From: Galbitalea sp036271875
GTDB taxonomy: Bacteria > Actinomycetota > Actinomycetes > Actinomycetales > Microbacteriaceae
Assembly (NCBI GenBank): GCA_036271875.1
Contig: DATAZU010000035.1
Coordinates: forward strand, 1-64,000
Direction: 5' to 3'
DNA length: 64,000 nt
The notes beneath the pieces are model-generated. The model was given only the letters and a program-made list of their open reading frames with translations. It searched no databases and was not told where the DNA came from. A program made the position numbers and the translations under genes. This document shows, one piece after another, positions 41,875-49,427 of the stretch (position 1 is the stretch's first letter; the number at the start of each line of letters is the position of its first letter).

Positions 41875-41938
41875 CCGTGAGAGGTCCCAATCGACCCATA
41901 AGTCGTCCGGTTTTAGGGTCGATTGGGACCTCTCACGG
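41875..41938. terminator. Bidirectional hairpin between pepP and the TMEM175-like gene
   Basis: A perfect 23-bp stem (41875-41897 with 41916-41938) and an 18-nt loop; arm core GTGAGAGGTCCCAATCG. It lies between two convergent stop codons and fills the gap. Confidence 0.8.
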
Positions 41939-41942
41939 GCTT

Positions 41943-42554
41943 TTAGCGCATGCCGATCGTCTCGCCGGCCTCGTTCGTCTGCCGGATGGGCAGCCAGTAG
42001 AACAGGATGAGTCCGAGGTAGAGGACCACTCCGAGTACGGGGACGAAGTAGCCGACGACGGCGCCGACCAGGTAGAGCAGCGGTCCGAGCAGGATACGAC
42101 GCGTCATGCGTCCATAGCGACGCGTCGTTACCTCGTCACTCATGAGTCCGGCACGGAAGCAGTGCGACCATGTCCAGTTGAACAGCAGGCCGGCCGCCGT
42201 CATCACCAATCCGTACAGCGCAACGGCGACGGGCTGGCCCTCGCCCGTCCGGAACGTCGATGCGAGCACCGCAGTTGAGAATGGGATGAAGGCGACCACC
42301 AGGAGCAGCAGTGTGTTGATGAACATCAACAGCCGATCGGACCGCTGGATGTGCTCGAACATCACGTGGTGATTCACCCAGAGCAGGCCGATGAGCAGAA
42401 AACTCAGCACGTAGCCGAGATACGACGGCCACAGGTCGAGAAGTCTGGCGAGCAGGTGGTCGGTCTTCACCGGCGCAGCGATGCCAAGCACGAGTACCGT
42501 GATGGCGATCGCGAACACGCCGTCGCTGAATGCCTCCAGCCGGGAGGTCGGCAT
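41943..42554 (-). CDS. TMEM175/DUF1211-family potassium-channel-like protein
   Basis: A 203-residue membrane protein. The ATG at 42554 begins directly at the family signature SRLEAFSDGVFAIAITVLVL (R-x3-FSD), the pore-lining helix of bacterial TMEM175 channels. Five more membrane segments follow (for example LGYVLSFLLIGLLWVNHH and LLMFINTLLLLVVAFIPF). It starts 5 nt after the stress-protein stop and is probably cotranscribed. Ion conduction is inferred from the family. Confidence 0.88.
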   Translation of the reverse strand: MPTSRLEAFSDGVFAIAITVLVLGIAAPVKTDHLLARLLDLWPSYLGYVLSFLLIGLLWVNHHVMFEHIQRSDRLLMFINTLLLLVVAFIPFSTAVLASTFRTGEGQPVAVALYGLVMTAAGLLFNWTWSHCFRAGLMSDEVTTRRYGRMTRRILLGPLLYLVGAVVGYFVPVLGVVLYLGLILFYWLPIRQTNEAGETIGMR

Positions 42555-42559
42555 CCGGC

Positions 42560-43045
42560 TCAGGCCCCGGGCCGCTGCAGCAGTTCCTGGGCGCGAACCA
42601 GCTGGCTCGGCGGCACGATCACCTGGTACGAACTCGCAACGACCTGGTTGACCGATCTGTAATCCTTGCGTCGACGGTTGATCGCGTAGCTGACGATGCC
42701 GAACAGCATCCCGAACGCCGCACCGATGAGGATGACCGCGAGCGCGTACGTGACGTTTGGTGTGGCAGCGAACAGGAACAAAACTGTGCCAGCAAACAGG
42801 CCGAACCACGCGCCCGTCGCCGCGCCGCCAAGCGCCGAGCGCCCGTAGCTCAGCTTTCCGGTGATCCGCTCGATGGTCTTGAGATCACTGCCGACAATCG
42901 CGAGCTGGCGAACATCAAAGTCCGCCTTGGCGAGCTTGTCGATGACCTGCTGCGCATCGACATAGGAATCGTAGGTACCGAGCACATCCCCGCGCGGGAT
43001 CGACGGGCCAATCGGTCCGCCGGACAAGGGCTGCTGGTTGCTCAC
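42560..43045 (-). CDS. General stress protein (YflT/17M-type) with two TM segments
   Basis: A 161-residue protein. The N-terminal YflT-like domain reads GTYDSYVDAQQVIDKLAKAD, then FDVRQLAIVGSDL. Two membrane helices follow (ATGAWFGLFAGTVLFLFA and ALAVILIGAAFGMLFGIV) and a cytosolic end (ASSYQVIVPPSQLVRAQELL). Divergent from the MgtE-N gene by 35 nt. Function unknown; family members are stress-induced. Confidence 0.82.
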   Translation of the reverse strand: MSNQQPLSGGPIGPSIPRGDVLGTYDSYVDAQQVIDKLAKADFDVRQLAIVGSDLKTIERITGKLSYGRSALGGAATGAWFGLFAGTVLFLFAATPNVTYALAVILIGAAFGMLFGIVSYAINRRRKDYRSVNQVVASSYQVIVPPSQLVRAQELLQRPGA

Positions 43046-43080
43046 GCCCTCATTCTTCCACGCGCGACTACGCTTGTATC

Positions 43081-44400
43081 GTGAGCGCGACGAGAGTATT
43101 CGTGGCCCGCCTGGCCGGGTGCTCCGTTTTCGACCCCTTCGGCGACAAGGTCGGCAAGGTTCGCGACGTTCTCGTGGTCTATCGCACCTCGGACTCGCCT
43201 CGTGTCATCGGCTTTGTGGTCGAAGTTCCCGGTAAACGCCGCGTTTTCCTTTCCGTTGGTCGAGTCACGAGCATCGGTTCCGGCCAGATCATCACAACCG
43301 GCCTGATCAACCTGCGCCGCTTCGAGCAGCGCGGCGGCGAGGTGCGCGTCATCGCGGAGCTCCTCGGCCGCAAGGTAACGCTCAAGGACAAGTCCGGTGA
43401 AGCGACCATTGAGGATGTCGCTATCGAGGAAAAGGGTCAGGGCGAGTGGGCGGTAACCCAGCTCTTCTGCCGCCGCCCGAAGACCACGTCGTTCGGTCGC
43501 GGCCAGACCGTTTTCGTGAACTGGCCGGACGTCGTCGAGAAGACCACCGCGGGCGAATCCCAGTCGGCGACCCAGCTGATCGCGAGCTACTCCGACCTGC
43601 TTCCGGCCGATCTCGCCAATGCCATGCTCGACCTGCCGGAGCAGCGGATGCTCGAGGTCGCCGAGGAACTGTCGGATGAGCGCCTCGCCGACGTGCTCGA
43701 AGAGATGCCGGAGAACGAGCAGGTCGACATCCTGAACCAGCTCGATGACGACCGTGCCGCCGATGTGCTCGATGCCATGCAGCCCGACGACGCCGCCGAC
43801 CTCATCGCCCAGCTGAGCGAGGAGCGCGGTGAGGCGTTGCTCGATCTGATGGAGCCGGAAGAGGCCGAGGATGTTCGCTTTCTGCTCACCTACGCGCCTG
43901 ACACCGCAGGTGGCCTGATGACCACCGAGCCGATCATCATTTCCGGCGACACAACCGTGGCGGAAGGTCTCGCGTTGATTCGGCGCCACGAGCTCGCGCC
44001 AGCGCTCGGTGCGGCGATCTGCGTGACGCTGCCGCCGTTCGAACCGCCGACCGGGCGATTCCTCGGCATGGTGCACTTCCAGCGGATGCTGCGCTATCCG
44101 CCCAACGAGCGGCTCGGAACCCTGCTCGACCAAAGCCTTGAACCGGTGCTGGCCACGACCCACGCGGCCGAGGTCGCGCGCCGCCTCGCCAGCTACAACC
44201 TGGTATCCGTTCCCGTTGTCGACGAACAACACCGACTGGTCGGGGTGGTGACCATTGACGACGTCCTCGATTACCTCCTGCCCGAAGACTGGCGAAGCAC
44301 AGACCACGAGAGCAGTACCGAGTCGCTTTACAGCGACGCATCCACAGCAGCGATTCCGGTAAGAACAGCAAGGACGACGACAAATGGCACGCGTCAGTAA
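43081..44400 (+). CDS. PRC-barrel / MgtE-N / CBS protein without channel domain
   Basis: A 439-residue soluble protein. Two PRC-barrel-like segments (about 6-80 and 90-155; for example DPFGDKVGKVRDVLV) precede an MgtE N-terminal superhelix (about 165-275 with LPEQRMLEVAEELSDERLADVL and repeats) and two CBS domains (about 285-415; DTAGGLMTTEPIIIS and VSVPVVDEQHRLVGVVTIDDVLDYL). The MgtE transmembrane channel is absent, so this is a Mg2+ or nucleotide sensor rather than a transporter. Its 3' end overlaps the DUF1003 gene by 17 nt, which suggests that the DUF1003 membrane protein is its partner. Confidence 0.87.
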   Translation: MSATRVFVARLAGCSVFDPFGDKVGKVRDVLVVYRTSDSPRVIGFVVEVPGKRRVFLSVGRVTSIGSGQIITTGLINLRRFEQRGGEVRVIAELLGRKVTLKDKSGEATIEDVAIEEKGQGEWAVTQLFCRRPKTTSFGRGQTVFVNWPDVVEKTTAGESQSATQLIASYSDLLPADLANAMLDLPEQRMLEVAEELSDERLADVLEEMPENEQVDILNQLDDDRAADVLDAMQPDDAADLIAQLSEERGEALLDLMEPEEAEDVRFLLTYAPDTAGGLMTTEPIIISGDTTVAEGLALIRRHELAPALGAAICVTLPPFEPPTGRFLGMVHFQRMLRYPPNERLGTLLDQSLEPVLATTHAAEVARRLASYNLVSVPVVDEQHRLVGVVTIDDVLDYLLPEDWRSTDHESSTESLYSDASTAAIPVRTARTTTNGTRQ

Positions 44401-44890
44401 CCGCAACGAGATCCGACTCGATTCGCCCAAGGGCCTGCGCACCTCTCTGATTCCGCGCAGCAACAATCGAGATTCGTTCGGCCGCTTCACCGAGTGGATC
44501 GCCCGGAACATGGGCACGCCGACGTTCCTCATCATCCTGACGGTGTTCGCCGGTGCGTGGATCGCGTACAACATCCTCGCGCCGCACGCGATCCGTTTCG
44601 ATGAACAGGACCAGGGATTCACCGTCCTGACGCTCATCCTGTCGCTCCAGGCGTCGTATGCGGCACCGCTCATCCTGCTCGCACAGAATCGGCAGGACGA
44701 CCGTGACCGAGTGCAGATCGAGCAGGATCGCCAGCGGTCGGAGCGCAACCTGAACGACACCGAATACCTGGCCCGTGAGATCGTTTCCCTTCGACTCGCG
44801 ATGAAGGACATGGCGTCAAAGGACTTCATCCGCGCCGAACTGCGCTCGTTGCTCGAGGAGCTCGACAAGAATAAGGATGCCGCAGTGTGA
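44384..44890 (+). CDS. DUF1003 membrane protein
   Basis: A 168-residue protein with two membrane helices (about 46-68, LIILTVFAGAWIAYNIL; about 80-103, FTVLTLILSLQASYAAPLIL) followed by RQDDRDRVQIEQDRQ and a long helical coiled region, the DUF1003 pattern. The ATG at 44384 with an AAGGA site lies inside the MgtE-N gene, so the two are translated together. It overlaps mrp by 4 nt. Likely membrane partner of the CBS protein. Confidence 0.9.
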   Translation: MARVSNRNEIRLDSPKGLRTSLIPRSNNRDSFGRFTEWIARNMGTPTFLIILTVFAGAWIAYNILAPHAIRFDEQDQGFTVLTLILSLQASYAAPLILLAQNRQDDRDRVQIEQDRQRSERNLNDTEYLAREIVSLRLAMKDMASKDFIRAELRSLLEELDKNKDAAV

Positions 44891-46026
44891 CGGATCGCGA
44901 CCGCGTTCTTGCGGCCCTCGCGACGGTCATCGACCCCGAAATTCGCCGCCCGATCACCGAGCTCGACATGGTCGGCGACATCGAAGTCGACGGCTCGACC
45001 GTGGGAGTCACGATCAAACTGACGATCGTGGGATGTCCCGCCGCCGACCGCATCGAGCGTGATGTCAATACGGCGCTCGCCGCGGTGGCCTGGATCGAGA
45101 CCGCAACCGTTACGGTCACGGTCATGAGCAAGGCCGAGCGGGACGCCCTCACAACCAAGCTCCGCGCCGGTCGTCCCAAGGCTCTGCAGTTCGGCCCGGA
45201 CACTCTCACCCGGATCTATGCGATCACAAGCGGAAAAGGTGGCGTGGGCAAGTCAACGCTCACCGCCAACCTCGGCGTCGCGCTGGCTGCACGTGGGTTG
45301 CGGGTGGGGATCGTGGATGCCGACGTGTTCGGGTTCTCGATTCCCGGCATCCTCGGCATCTCGCACGCGAAGCCGACGCAGGTGAACGACATGATCCTGC
45401 CGCCCGTTGCGCACGAGGTAAAGGTCATCTCGATTGGGATGTTCCTGGATGGCCCGGGCTCTGGCACCGGAAGAGCCGTCAGCTGGCGAGGACCGATGCT
45501 GCACCGCACGATCCAGCAGTTCCTGACCGACGTGTACTTCGGCGACCTCGACATCCTGCTGCTCGATCTCCCGCCGGGCACCGGCGACGTCGCCATCTCC
45601 ATTGGCCAACTGCTCCCGCACGCCGAAGTGATCGTCGTCACGACTCCGCAGCCGGCAGCAGCAGAAGTCGCCGAACGAAGCGCCATGGTCGCGCGGCAGA
45701 CCGGACAGAAAGTCATCGGGGTCATCGAGAACATGGCCGGTTACACACTTCCGGATGGCACTGTCGTCGACGTATTCGGCAGCGGTGGCGGCGCAGACAC
45801 CGCGGCGAGGCTTTCGGTGGACGGAGAGATGGTTCCGCTGCTCGCGTCCATTCCGCTCAGCATTCCGCTGCGCGAGGGTGGGGACGCCGGTGACCCAATT
45901 GTCCTGTCGCACCCGGACGATCCGGCGGCCGCAGCAATCCGGTCGGTCGCATCTGCGCTGGCGGTGCGCTCGCGCGGTCTGGCCGGGAAGAAGCTCGGCC
46001 TCAGCGTCTCGACCGACCCGCTCTAG
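44887..46026 (+). CDS. mrp: Mrp/ApbC-type P-loop ATPase (iron-sulphur carrier)
   Basis: A 379-residue protein. An N-terminal MIP18/DUF59 domain (about 1-85; VIDPEIRRPITELDMV, then CPAADRIERD) precedes a deviant Walker A (TSGKGGVGKSTLTANLGVAL), DADVFGFSIPGI and LLDLPPGTGDV. Mrp proteins bind and transfer Fe-S clusters. The C-terminal CxxC of E. coli ApbC is absent (GYTLPDGTVVDVFG), as in other actinobacterial homologues that I recall. GTG start overlaps the DUF1003 stop. Its stop shares the CTAG tetranucleotide with the convergent sigma gene. Confidence 0.9.
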   Translation: MTDRDRVLAALATVIDPEIRRPITELDMVGDIEVDGSTVGVTIKLTIVGCPAADRIERDVNTALAAVAWIETATVTVTVMSKAERDALTTKLRAGRPKALQFGPDTLTRIYAITSGKGGVGKSTLTANLGVALAARGLRVGIVDADVFGFSIPGILGISHAKPTQVNDMILPPVAHEVKVISIGMFLDGPGSGTGRAVSWRGPMLHRTIQQFLTDVYFGDLDILLLDLPPGTGDVAISIGQLLPHAEVIVVTTPQPAAAEVAERSAMVARQTGQKVIGVIENMAGYTLPDGTVVDVFGSGGGADTAARLSVDGEMVPLLASIPLSIPLREGGDAGDPIVLSHPDDPAAAAIRSVASALAVRSRGLAGKKLGLSVSTDPL

Positions 46027-46511
46027 GCCTCAAGGTTCCGGGCCAGCGCAATTCGTCCGCGATGCAGTTGCGTTTTCACGGTCCCAGCGCCGATGCCGAG
46101 TGCCGCGGCGATCTGGTCGACAGAACGATCCCGCAGGTAGTGCAACTCGCATACCTGTCGCATCCGGGGTGGCAGGGTCTCGAGCGCGGCGCGAAGGTCG
46201 AGGCTGAGGATCGACACCGCGACCGGGTCGGCGGGCGTCGTCGGTCGCAGCTTCTCCGCGACCCTTCGCGCGACGGCATCACGCCGGTGGATGTCTCGCG
46301 CACGATTGCTCGCGACAACGGTTATCCACGCGGCGACATTGCGTGGCCAGGCGTGCTCGGCGTCCGTCAGTAACTGCACCAGCGCATCGTGCACGGCATC
46401 CGTTGCGGAGTCACGACTGCCGGTGATGCCCCGGATGGTCGAAATCACTCGCGGATAGTCGGTAAGGATGAACTCCGTCAAATCGGGAGCAGCTGGCGCG
46501 GTCGCTGTCAT
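46023..46511 (-). CDS. Short sigma-70-family (ECF-like) regulator
   Basis: About 162 residues from the ATG at 46511 (MTATAPAAPDLTEFIL); an ATG at 46544 is possible but would overlap the inverted repeat. Region 2 is short (HDALVQLLTDAEHAWPRNVAAWI, split here across the helix). Region 4 is good (LPPRMRQVCELHYLRDRS, then IAAALGIGAGTVKTQLHRG). No anti-sigma gene is adjacent, unlike sigE loci. Divergent from the LuxR-type gene. It is probably an ECF sigma factor, or a sigma-like DNA-binding regulator. Confidence 0.8.
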   Translation of the reverse strand: MTATAPAAPDLTEFILTDYPRVISTIRGITGSRDSATDAVHDALVQLLTDAEHAWPRNVAAWITVVASNRARDIHRRDAVARRVAEKLRPTTPADPVAVSILSLDLRAALETLPPRMRQVCELHYLRDRSVDQIAAALGIGAGTVKTQLHRGRIALARNLEA

Positions 46512-46537
46512 AATGCGGCCAGAGTAGCGAGGAAAGG

Positions 46538-46560
46538 TTGTCATATACTCGCCATGACAA
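46538..46560. promoter_or_regulatory. Inverted repeat TTGTCAT-N9-ATGACAA, candidate operator
   Basis: Two perfect 7-bp arms separated by 9 bp lie between the divergent sigma factor and LuxR-type genes, 27 nt upstream of the sigma ATG and 52 nt upstream of the LuxR ATG. The spacing fits a dimeric regulator bound on one face of the helix. Confidence 0.5.
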
Positions 46561-46612
46561 ACACTCGTCACATCACAGCACGCCCATATCCAACTCATAG
46601 GGAGGCGCGAAC

Positions 46613-47575
46613 ATGGAACCAATCCTTGGCGACGGGGAAGCGGTTCGCCTGCTGAGCACCATCTATCGCATCCGGCCGGAGTCGCTGAGTGAACTGCGCG
46701 AGTTGCAGGCGCTTTCGCACGATGCTCTTCCGCGACTGCTCGAGAAGCTAGATGCGGCGGGACTGATCGCATTCGACGGGGAAGCGATCGACGCCCTCTC
46801 CCCCGATCACGCGATGGCCGTTACGGCGGAGCGCGTGGCCGCGAGCCAGGCCAGCGCGCTGCGGGACCTCGCGGTGTCGGCGGGAACGCTCTCCGCGCTC
46901 ACGCGGGACTGGGAGGTTGGCAGCTCCCCCGACGACACCGCGCCGTGGGCCGAATTCGTGCACGGTCATGAAGCGCAGTGGAAGGCATGGCCCCGGTACG
47001 CGGTGACCCATCCGCCGCACGACCCGGTGAACCTCTACCCGAACCTGTCGATCATTCGATCCATCATGGTCCCGACCATGACCGAGACCGAGAAGCGACT
47101 GGTCGCCCAATCCGCGGTTCGGGGGATCTTCCCCCGGTCTTTGCTCAGCGTCGACGACGACCGCGTCTACCTCGACGAGTTGTTGAGGCTGGGGATGCGC
47201 ATCCGGATCAGTGACGATGTCCCGAGCTGGGTGTACGCCGATCGAGGCGTGCTCTGCGCGCTGCCGCTCAACTGGGCGGAGCATCCGCCGAGCAGCATCG
47301 CGATCGTGACGCATCCGGCGATCACCGAGATCGTTTCGCTGTACGTCGAGAGCGTGTGGGAGCGGGCGATCGACTACCCGCTGAGCGACGACGGCTGGCA
47401 GCCGGTGGTTCGCTTGCTGGCCAAGGGACTTTCGGACGCCGCCATCGCGCAAAGCCTGGGCATCTCACCGCGCACCGTTCATCGGCGCATCTCGGAGGCC
47501 ATGGAACAGTTGGGCGCGCGATCGCGCTTCGAACTGGGCGTCGCGTGGGCGCGCACCCCGGACTCGACGGGTTAG
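46613..47575 (+). CDS. LuxR-type (GerE HTH) transcriptional regulator with TrmB-like N terminus
   Basis: A 320-residue regulator; the ATG follows a strong GGGAGG site. Residues 1-60 resemble a TrmB-like winged helix (LSTIYRIRPESLSELRELQ). The middle third is an unassigned sensor. The C-terminal 60 residues are a LuxR HTH (VRLLAKGLSDAAIAQSLGIS, then RTVHRRISEAMEQLGARSR). It probably controls itself and the divergent sigma gene through the inverted repeat between them. Convergent with tatB, sharing 4 nt (TTAG). Confidence 0.82.
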   Translation: MEPILGDGEAVRLLSTIYRIRPESLSELRELQALSHDALPRLLEKLDAAGLIAFDGEAIDALSPDHAMAVTAERVAASQASALRDLAVSAGTLSALTRDWEVGSSPDDTAPWAEFVHGHEAQWKAWPRYAVTHPPHDPVNLYPNLSIIRSIMVPTMTETEKRLVAQSAVRGIFPRSLLSVDDDRVYLDELLRLGMRIRISDDVPSWVYADRGVLCALPLNWAEHPPSSIAIVTHPAITEIVSLYVESVWERAIDYPLSDDGWQPVVRLLAKGLSDAAIAQSLGISPRTVHRRISEAMEQLGARSRFELGVAWARTPDSTG

Positions 47576-47928
47576 GTGGACTCTTCGTCGAATGGCGTCG
47601 CGAGGCCCGCGTCCACCGCTCGACGGCGCTCGGCTGCGGGAGCGGCCGGGCGGACAACCGGATGTGCCGGCTCGTCATCCAGAAGGGCCTCGCGGATGAT
47701 GCGACGCGGGTCGTATTGGCGCGGGTCGAGCTTCTTCCAGTCGAGGTCGTCGAAGTCTGGACCCATCTCGTCGCGCATCCGATCCCGCGCGCCGTTCGCC
47801 ATCTCGCGAATCGATTTGACGAGTTTTGCGAGCTGCGCAGCGTAGTGCGGGAGGCGTTCGGGTCCGAGCACGATGACGGCGATGATGGCGATTACCACCA
47901 ACTTGTCTGCGGTCAAACCGTTGAACAC
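47572..47928 (-). CDS. tatB: Twin-arginine translocase subunit TatB
   Basis: A 118-residue protein from the GTG at 47928. One N-terminal helix (ADKLVVIAIIAVIVLGPERLP) with the TatA/B hinge GPERLP, then an amphipathic helix (YAAQLAKLVKSIREMANGAR) and an acidic, proline-rich tail. The longer helix and tail fit TatB rather than TatA. The EfeB-type peroxidase at 59937 carries a Tat signal and would depend on it. Divergent from the O-methyltransferase gene. Confidence 0.87.
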   Translation of the reverse strand: MFNGLTADKLVVIAIIAVIVLGPERLPHYAAQLAKLVKSIREMANGARDRMRDEMGPDFDDLDWKKLDPRQYDPRRIIREALLDDEPAHPVVRPAAPAAERRRAVDAGLATPFDEEST

Positions 47929-47990
47929 CCCACCAGAGTAGCTCGTGACGCTGGGCGCTCGCCCTAGGCTTAGAGTCCCAAAGGAGTGCC

Positions 47991-48623
47991 GTGGCAGAAA
48001 AAGACCTGAGCTGGAAGTTCGCCGAAGACTTCGTTGTCGAGAGCGAGGCGATCGCGGCCGCCCGCGCGGGATCGCTTGAGCACGGCGTTGAGCCGGTTTC
48101 ACCATCCCAGGGCGCCCAGCTGGCCGTTCTCGCCGCCGCGACGGACGCTAAGGCCATCATCGAGGTCGGCACCGGATTCGGAGTCAGCGGTCTCTGGCTG
48201 TTCACAGGATCACCCGAGGCGACACTGACCTCGATCGATATCGAAGTCGACTACCAGCAGTCAGCCAAGCGCGCGTTTGCCGATTTTGGTATCCCGGCCA
48301 ACCGGGCACGATTGATCGCCGGCCGGGCGCTTGAAGTACTGCCCAGGATGAACGAGGCGAGCTACGACCTCGTGCTCGTGGATGCCGACCCCGGCTCGGT
48401 CATCGAGTACGTCGAGCATGCACTTCGACTGGTTCGCATCGGCGGCACGGTCGTCGTTCCGCACGCTCTCTGGCGCGGTCGAGTTGCCGACCCCGCTCAG
48501 CGCGACGACACGGTGAGTGACTTCCGTACTCTGCTTGACACGATCGCCGCATCCACGGCTGTCCTTAGTGCGCTGTCGGTGGCAGGCGACGGCCTTCTGC
48601 AACTGACCCGCGTTAGCGCCTAG
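47991..48623 (+). CDS. SAM-dependent O-methyltransferase
   Basis: A 210-residue class I methyltransferase of the PF01596 (COMT-like) family. Motif I reads AKAIIEVGTGFGVSGLWL; the following acidic residue is in LTSIDIEVDY. Further motifs are YDLVLVDADPGSVIEYVEHA and the final GDGLLQLTRV. GTG start at 47991. Substrate unknown. In M. tuberculosis the homologue lies near sigE and tatB. The stop shares CTAG with the convergent GIY-YIG gene. Confidence 0.88.
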   Translation: MAEKDLSWKFAEDFVVESEAIAAARAGSLEHGVEPVSPSQGAQLAVLAAATDAKAIIEVGTGFGVSGLWLFTGSPEATLTSIDIEVDYQQSAKRAFADFGIPANRARLIAGRALEVLPRMNEASYDLVLVDADPGSVIEYVEHALRLVRIGGTVVVPHALWRGRVADPAQRDDTVSDFRTLLDTIAASTAVLSALSVAGDGLLQLTRVSA

Positions 48624-49017
48624 CGGCTCGCGTCGGGCGCTTCGACAAGCTCAGCGACCGGGAGCATTGCAAGTCGGGTCCCTGAGCCTGTTCCGGTCCC
48701 TGAGCCTGTTCCGGTCCCTGAGCCTGTCGAAGGGCCGCTACCTCGCAAAAGTCCCGGCAGATCCGTGAACCGACCCTCGATCAGGGCGAGCTTCTTCGCC
48801 CTGATCCAACCCTGAATCTGTTTCTCCGCCGCGAAGGCGTCCTCGACCCTGTCGAACTCCTGCCAAAAACAGGCACGACAGGTCGCCGCTTTCGCGTGTG
48901 GTTCGCGCCCTCGCCGGAGTCGCCGAAATTGTGCTGCCACACACGAAGCTCAAGGTCGACTATGGCGCCGGTGTAGAAGCTGCCATCTGCGCATTTGAGG
49001 ATGTAGACCCGAGCCAT
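48620..49017 (-). pseudogene. GIY-YIG nuclease gene with a frameshift and repeat-derived tail
   Basis: The frame from the ATG at 49017 gives a good GIY-YIG start (MARVYILKCADGSFYTGAIV, then RVWQHNFGDSGEGANHTRKR). At a T-run near 48866-48870 the homologous reading continues only in a second frame: FWQEFDRVEDAFAAEKQIQG, WIRAKKLALIEGRF and TDLPGLL. A single-base indel therefore splits the UPF0213/YhbQ-type domain. The second frame ends in a (SGTG)n tail encoded by the dispersed repeat and stops at TAG inside CTAG shared with the O-methyltransferase gene. Either a pseudogene, a programmed frameshift or a sequencing error. Confidence 0.8.
48638..48737. repeat. Cluster of dispersed GGTCCCTGAGCC-type repeats
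   Basis: One inverted half (CTTCGACAAGCTCAGCGACCG at about 48639-48660) is followed by three direct copies of GGTCCCTGAGCCTG, ending in TCGAAGGGCC. The outer parts can pair as a hairpin. Same family as 49101-49153 and 51449-51518. Confidence 0.85.
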
Positions 49018-49100
49018 CGCGCCATCGTTGCACAGGCACCGACTGGCCGACTCGAACAGTTGCGAGCTGGACAGAGGGCCGAAGATGGTCGATCCGTGGA

Positions 49101-49153
49101 GGGCCCTTCGACAAGCTCAGGGACCGGACCTGCTCAGGGACCGGATACACCGG
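49101..49153. repeat. Dispersed repeat, second copy
   Basis: GGGCCCTTCGACAAGCTCAG, GGACCGG and a second CTCAGGGACCGG unit lie between the GIY-YIG start and the DUF3117 stop; the family element is here in opposite orientation to the 48676-48737 copies. Confidence 0.8.
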
Positions 49154-49161
49154 CAGAAGAA

Positions 49162-49332
49162 CTATGCCGCTACGACGGCACCCAGCGCATCGTGGAGCTC
49201 TTTGGCCTCTGCGTCATTGACCGACACAACGAGGCGTCCGCCACCCTCGAGCGGAACCCGCACGATGATGAGGCGACCCTCTTTGACAGCCTCCATCGGC
49301 CCGTCTCCGGTCCTCGGCTTCATGGCTGCCAT
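49162..49332 (-). CDS. DUF3117 small protein
   Basis: A 56-residue actinobacterial protein. The ATG at 49332 follows an AAAGGGGA site. The sequence MAAMKPRTGDGPMEAVKEGR is the family start; the middle IIVRVPLEGGGRLVVSVN and helical end complete it. Function unknown. It stands alone, with a dispersed repeat directly downstream. Confidence 0.9.
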   Translation of the reverse strand: MAAMKPRTGDGPMEAVKEGRLIIVRVPLEGGGRLVVSVNDAEAKELHDALGAVVAA

Positions 49333-49427
49333 GAGTAATCCCCTTTCAAATGGATACCTCACCATTATCCCCTACTTCGAGGACATACAGAAAACCGTGT
49401 CGTCTACGCATGCTGCATTCAGGCGGT

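Noticed and set aside
43081..44400. Annotation as a magnesium transporter MgtE
   Set aside because: The transmembrane channel domain is missing; only PRC, MgtE-N and CBS parts are present.
43042..44868. A 608-codon minus-strand frame opposite the MgtE-N and DUF1003 genes
   Set aside because: Opposes two genes with clear domains and overlapping starts; composition is that of an antisense shadow.
46023..46511. Annotation as SigE
   Set aside because: The position near tatB and the O-methyltransferase recalls sigE, but the protein is short, oriented differently and lacks adjacent rseA/htrA.
48638..49153. A CRISPR array at the repeated GGTCCCTGAGCC units
   Set aside because: Units are too short and adjacent, spacers are absent or repeated, and no cas genes are present; they are dispersed repeats.
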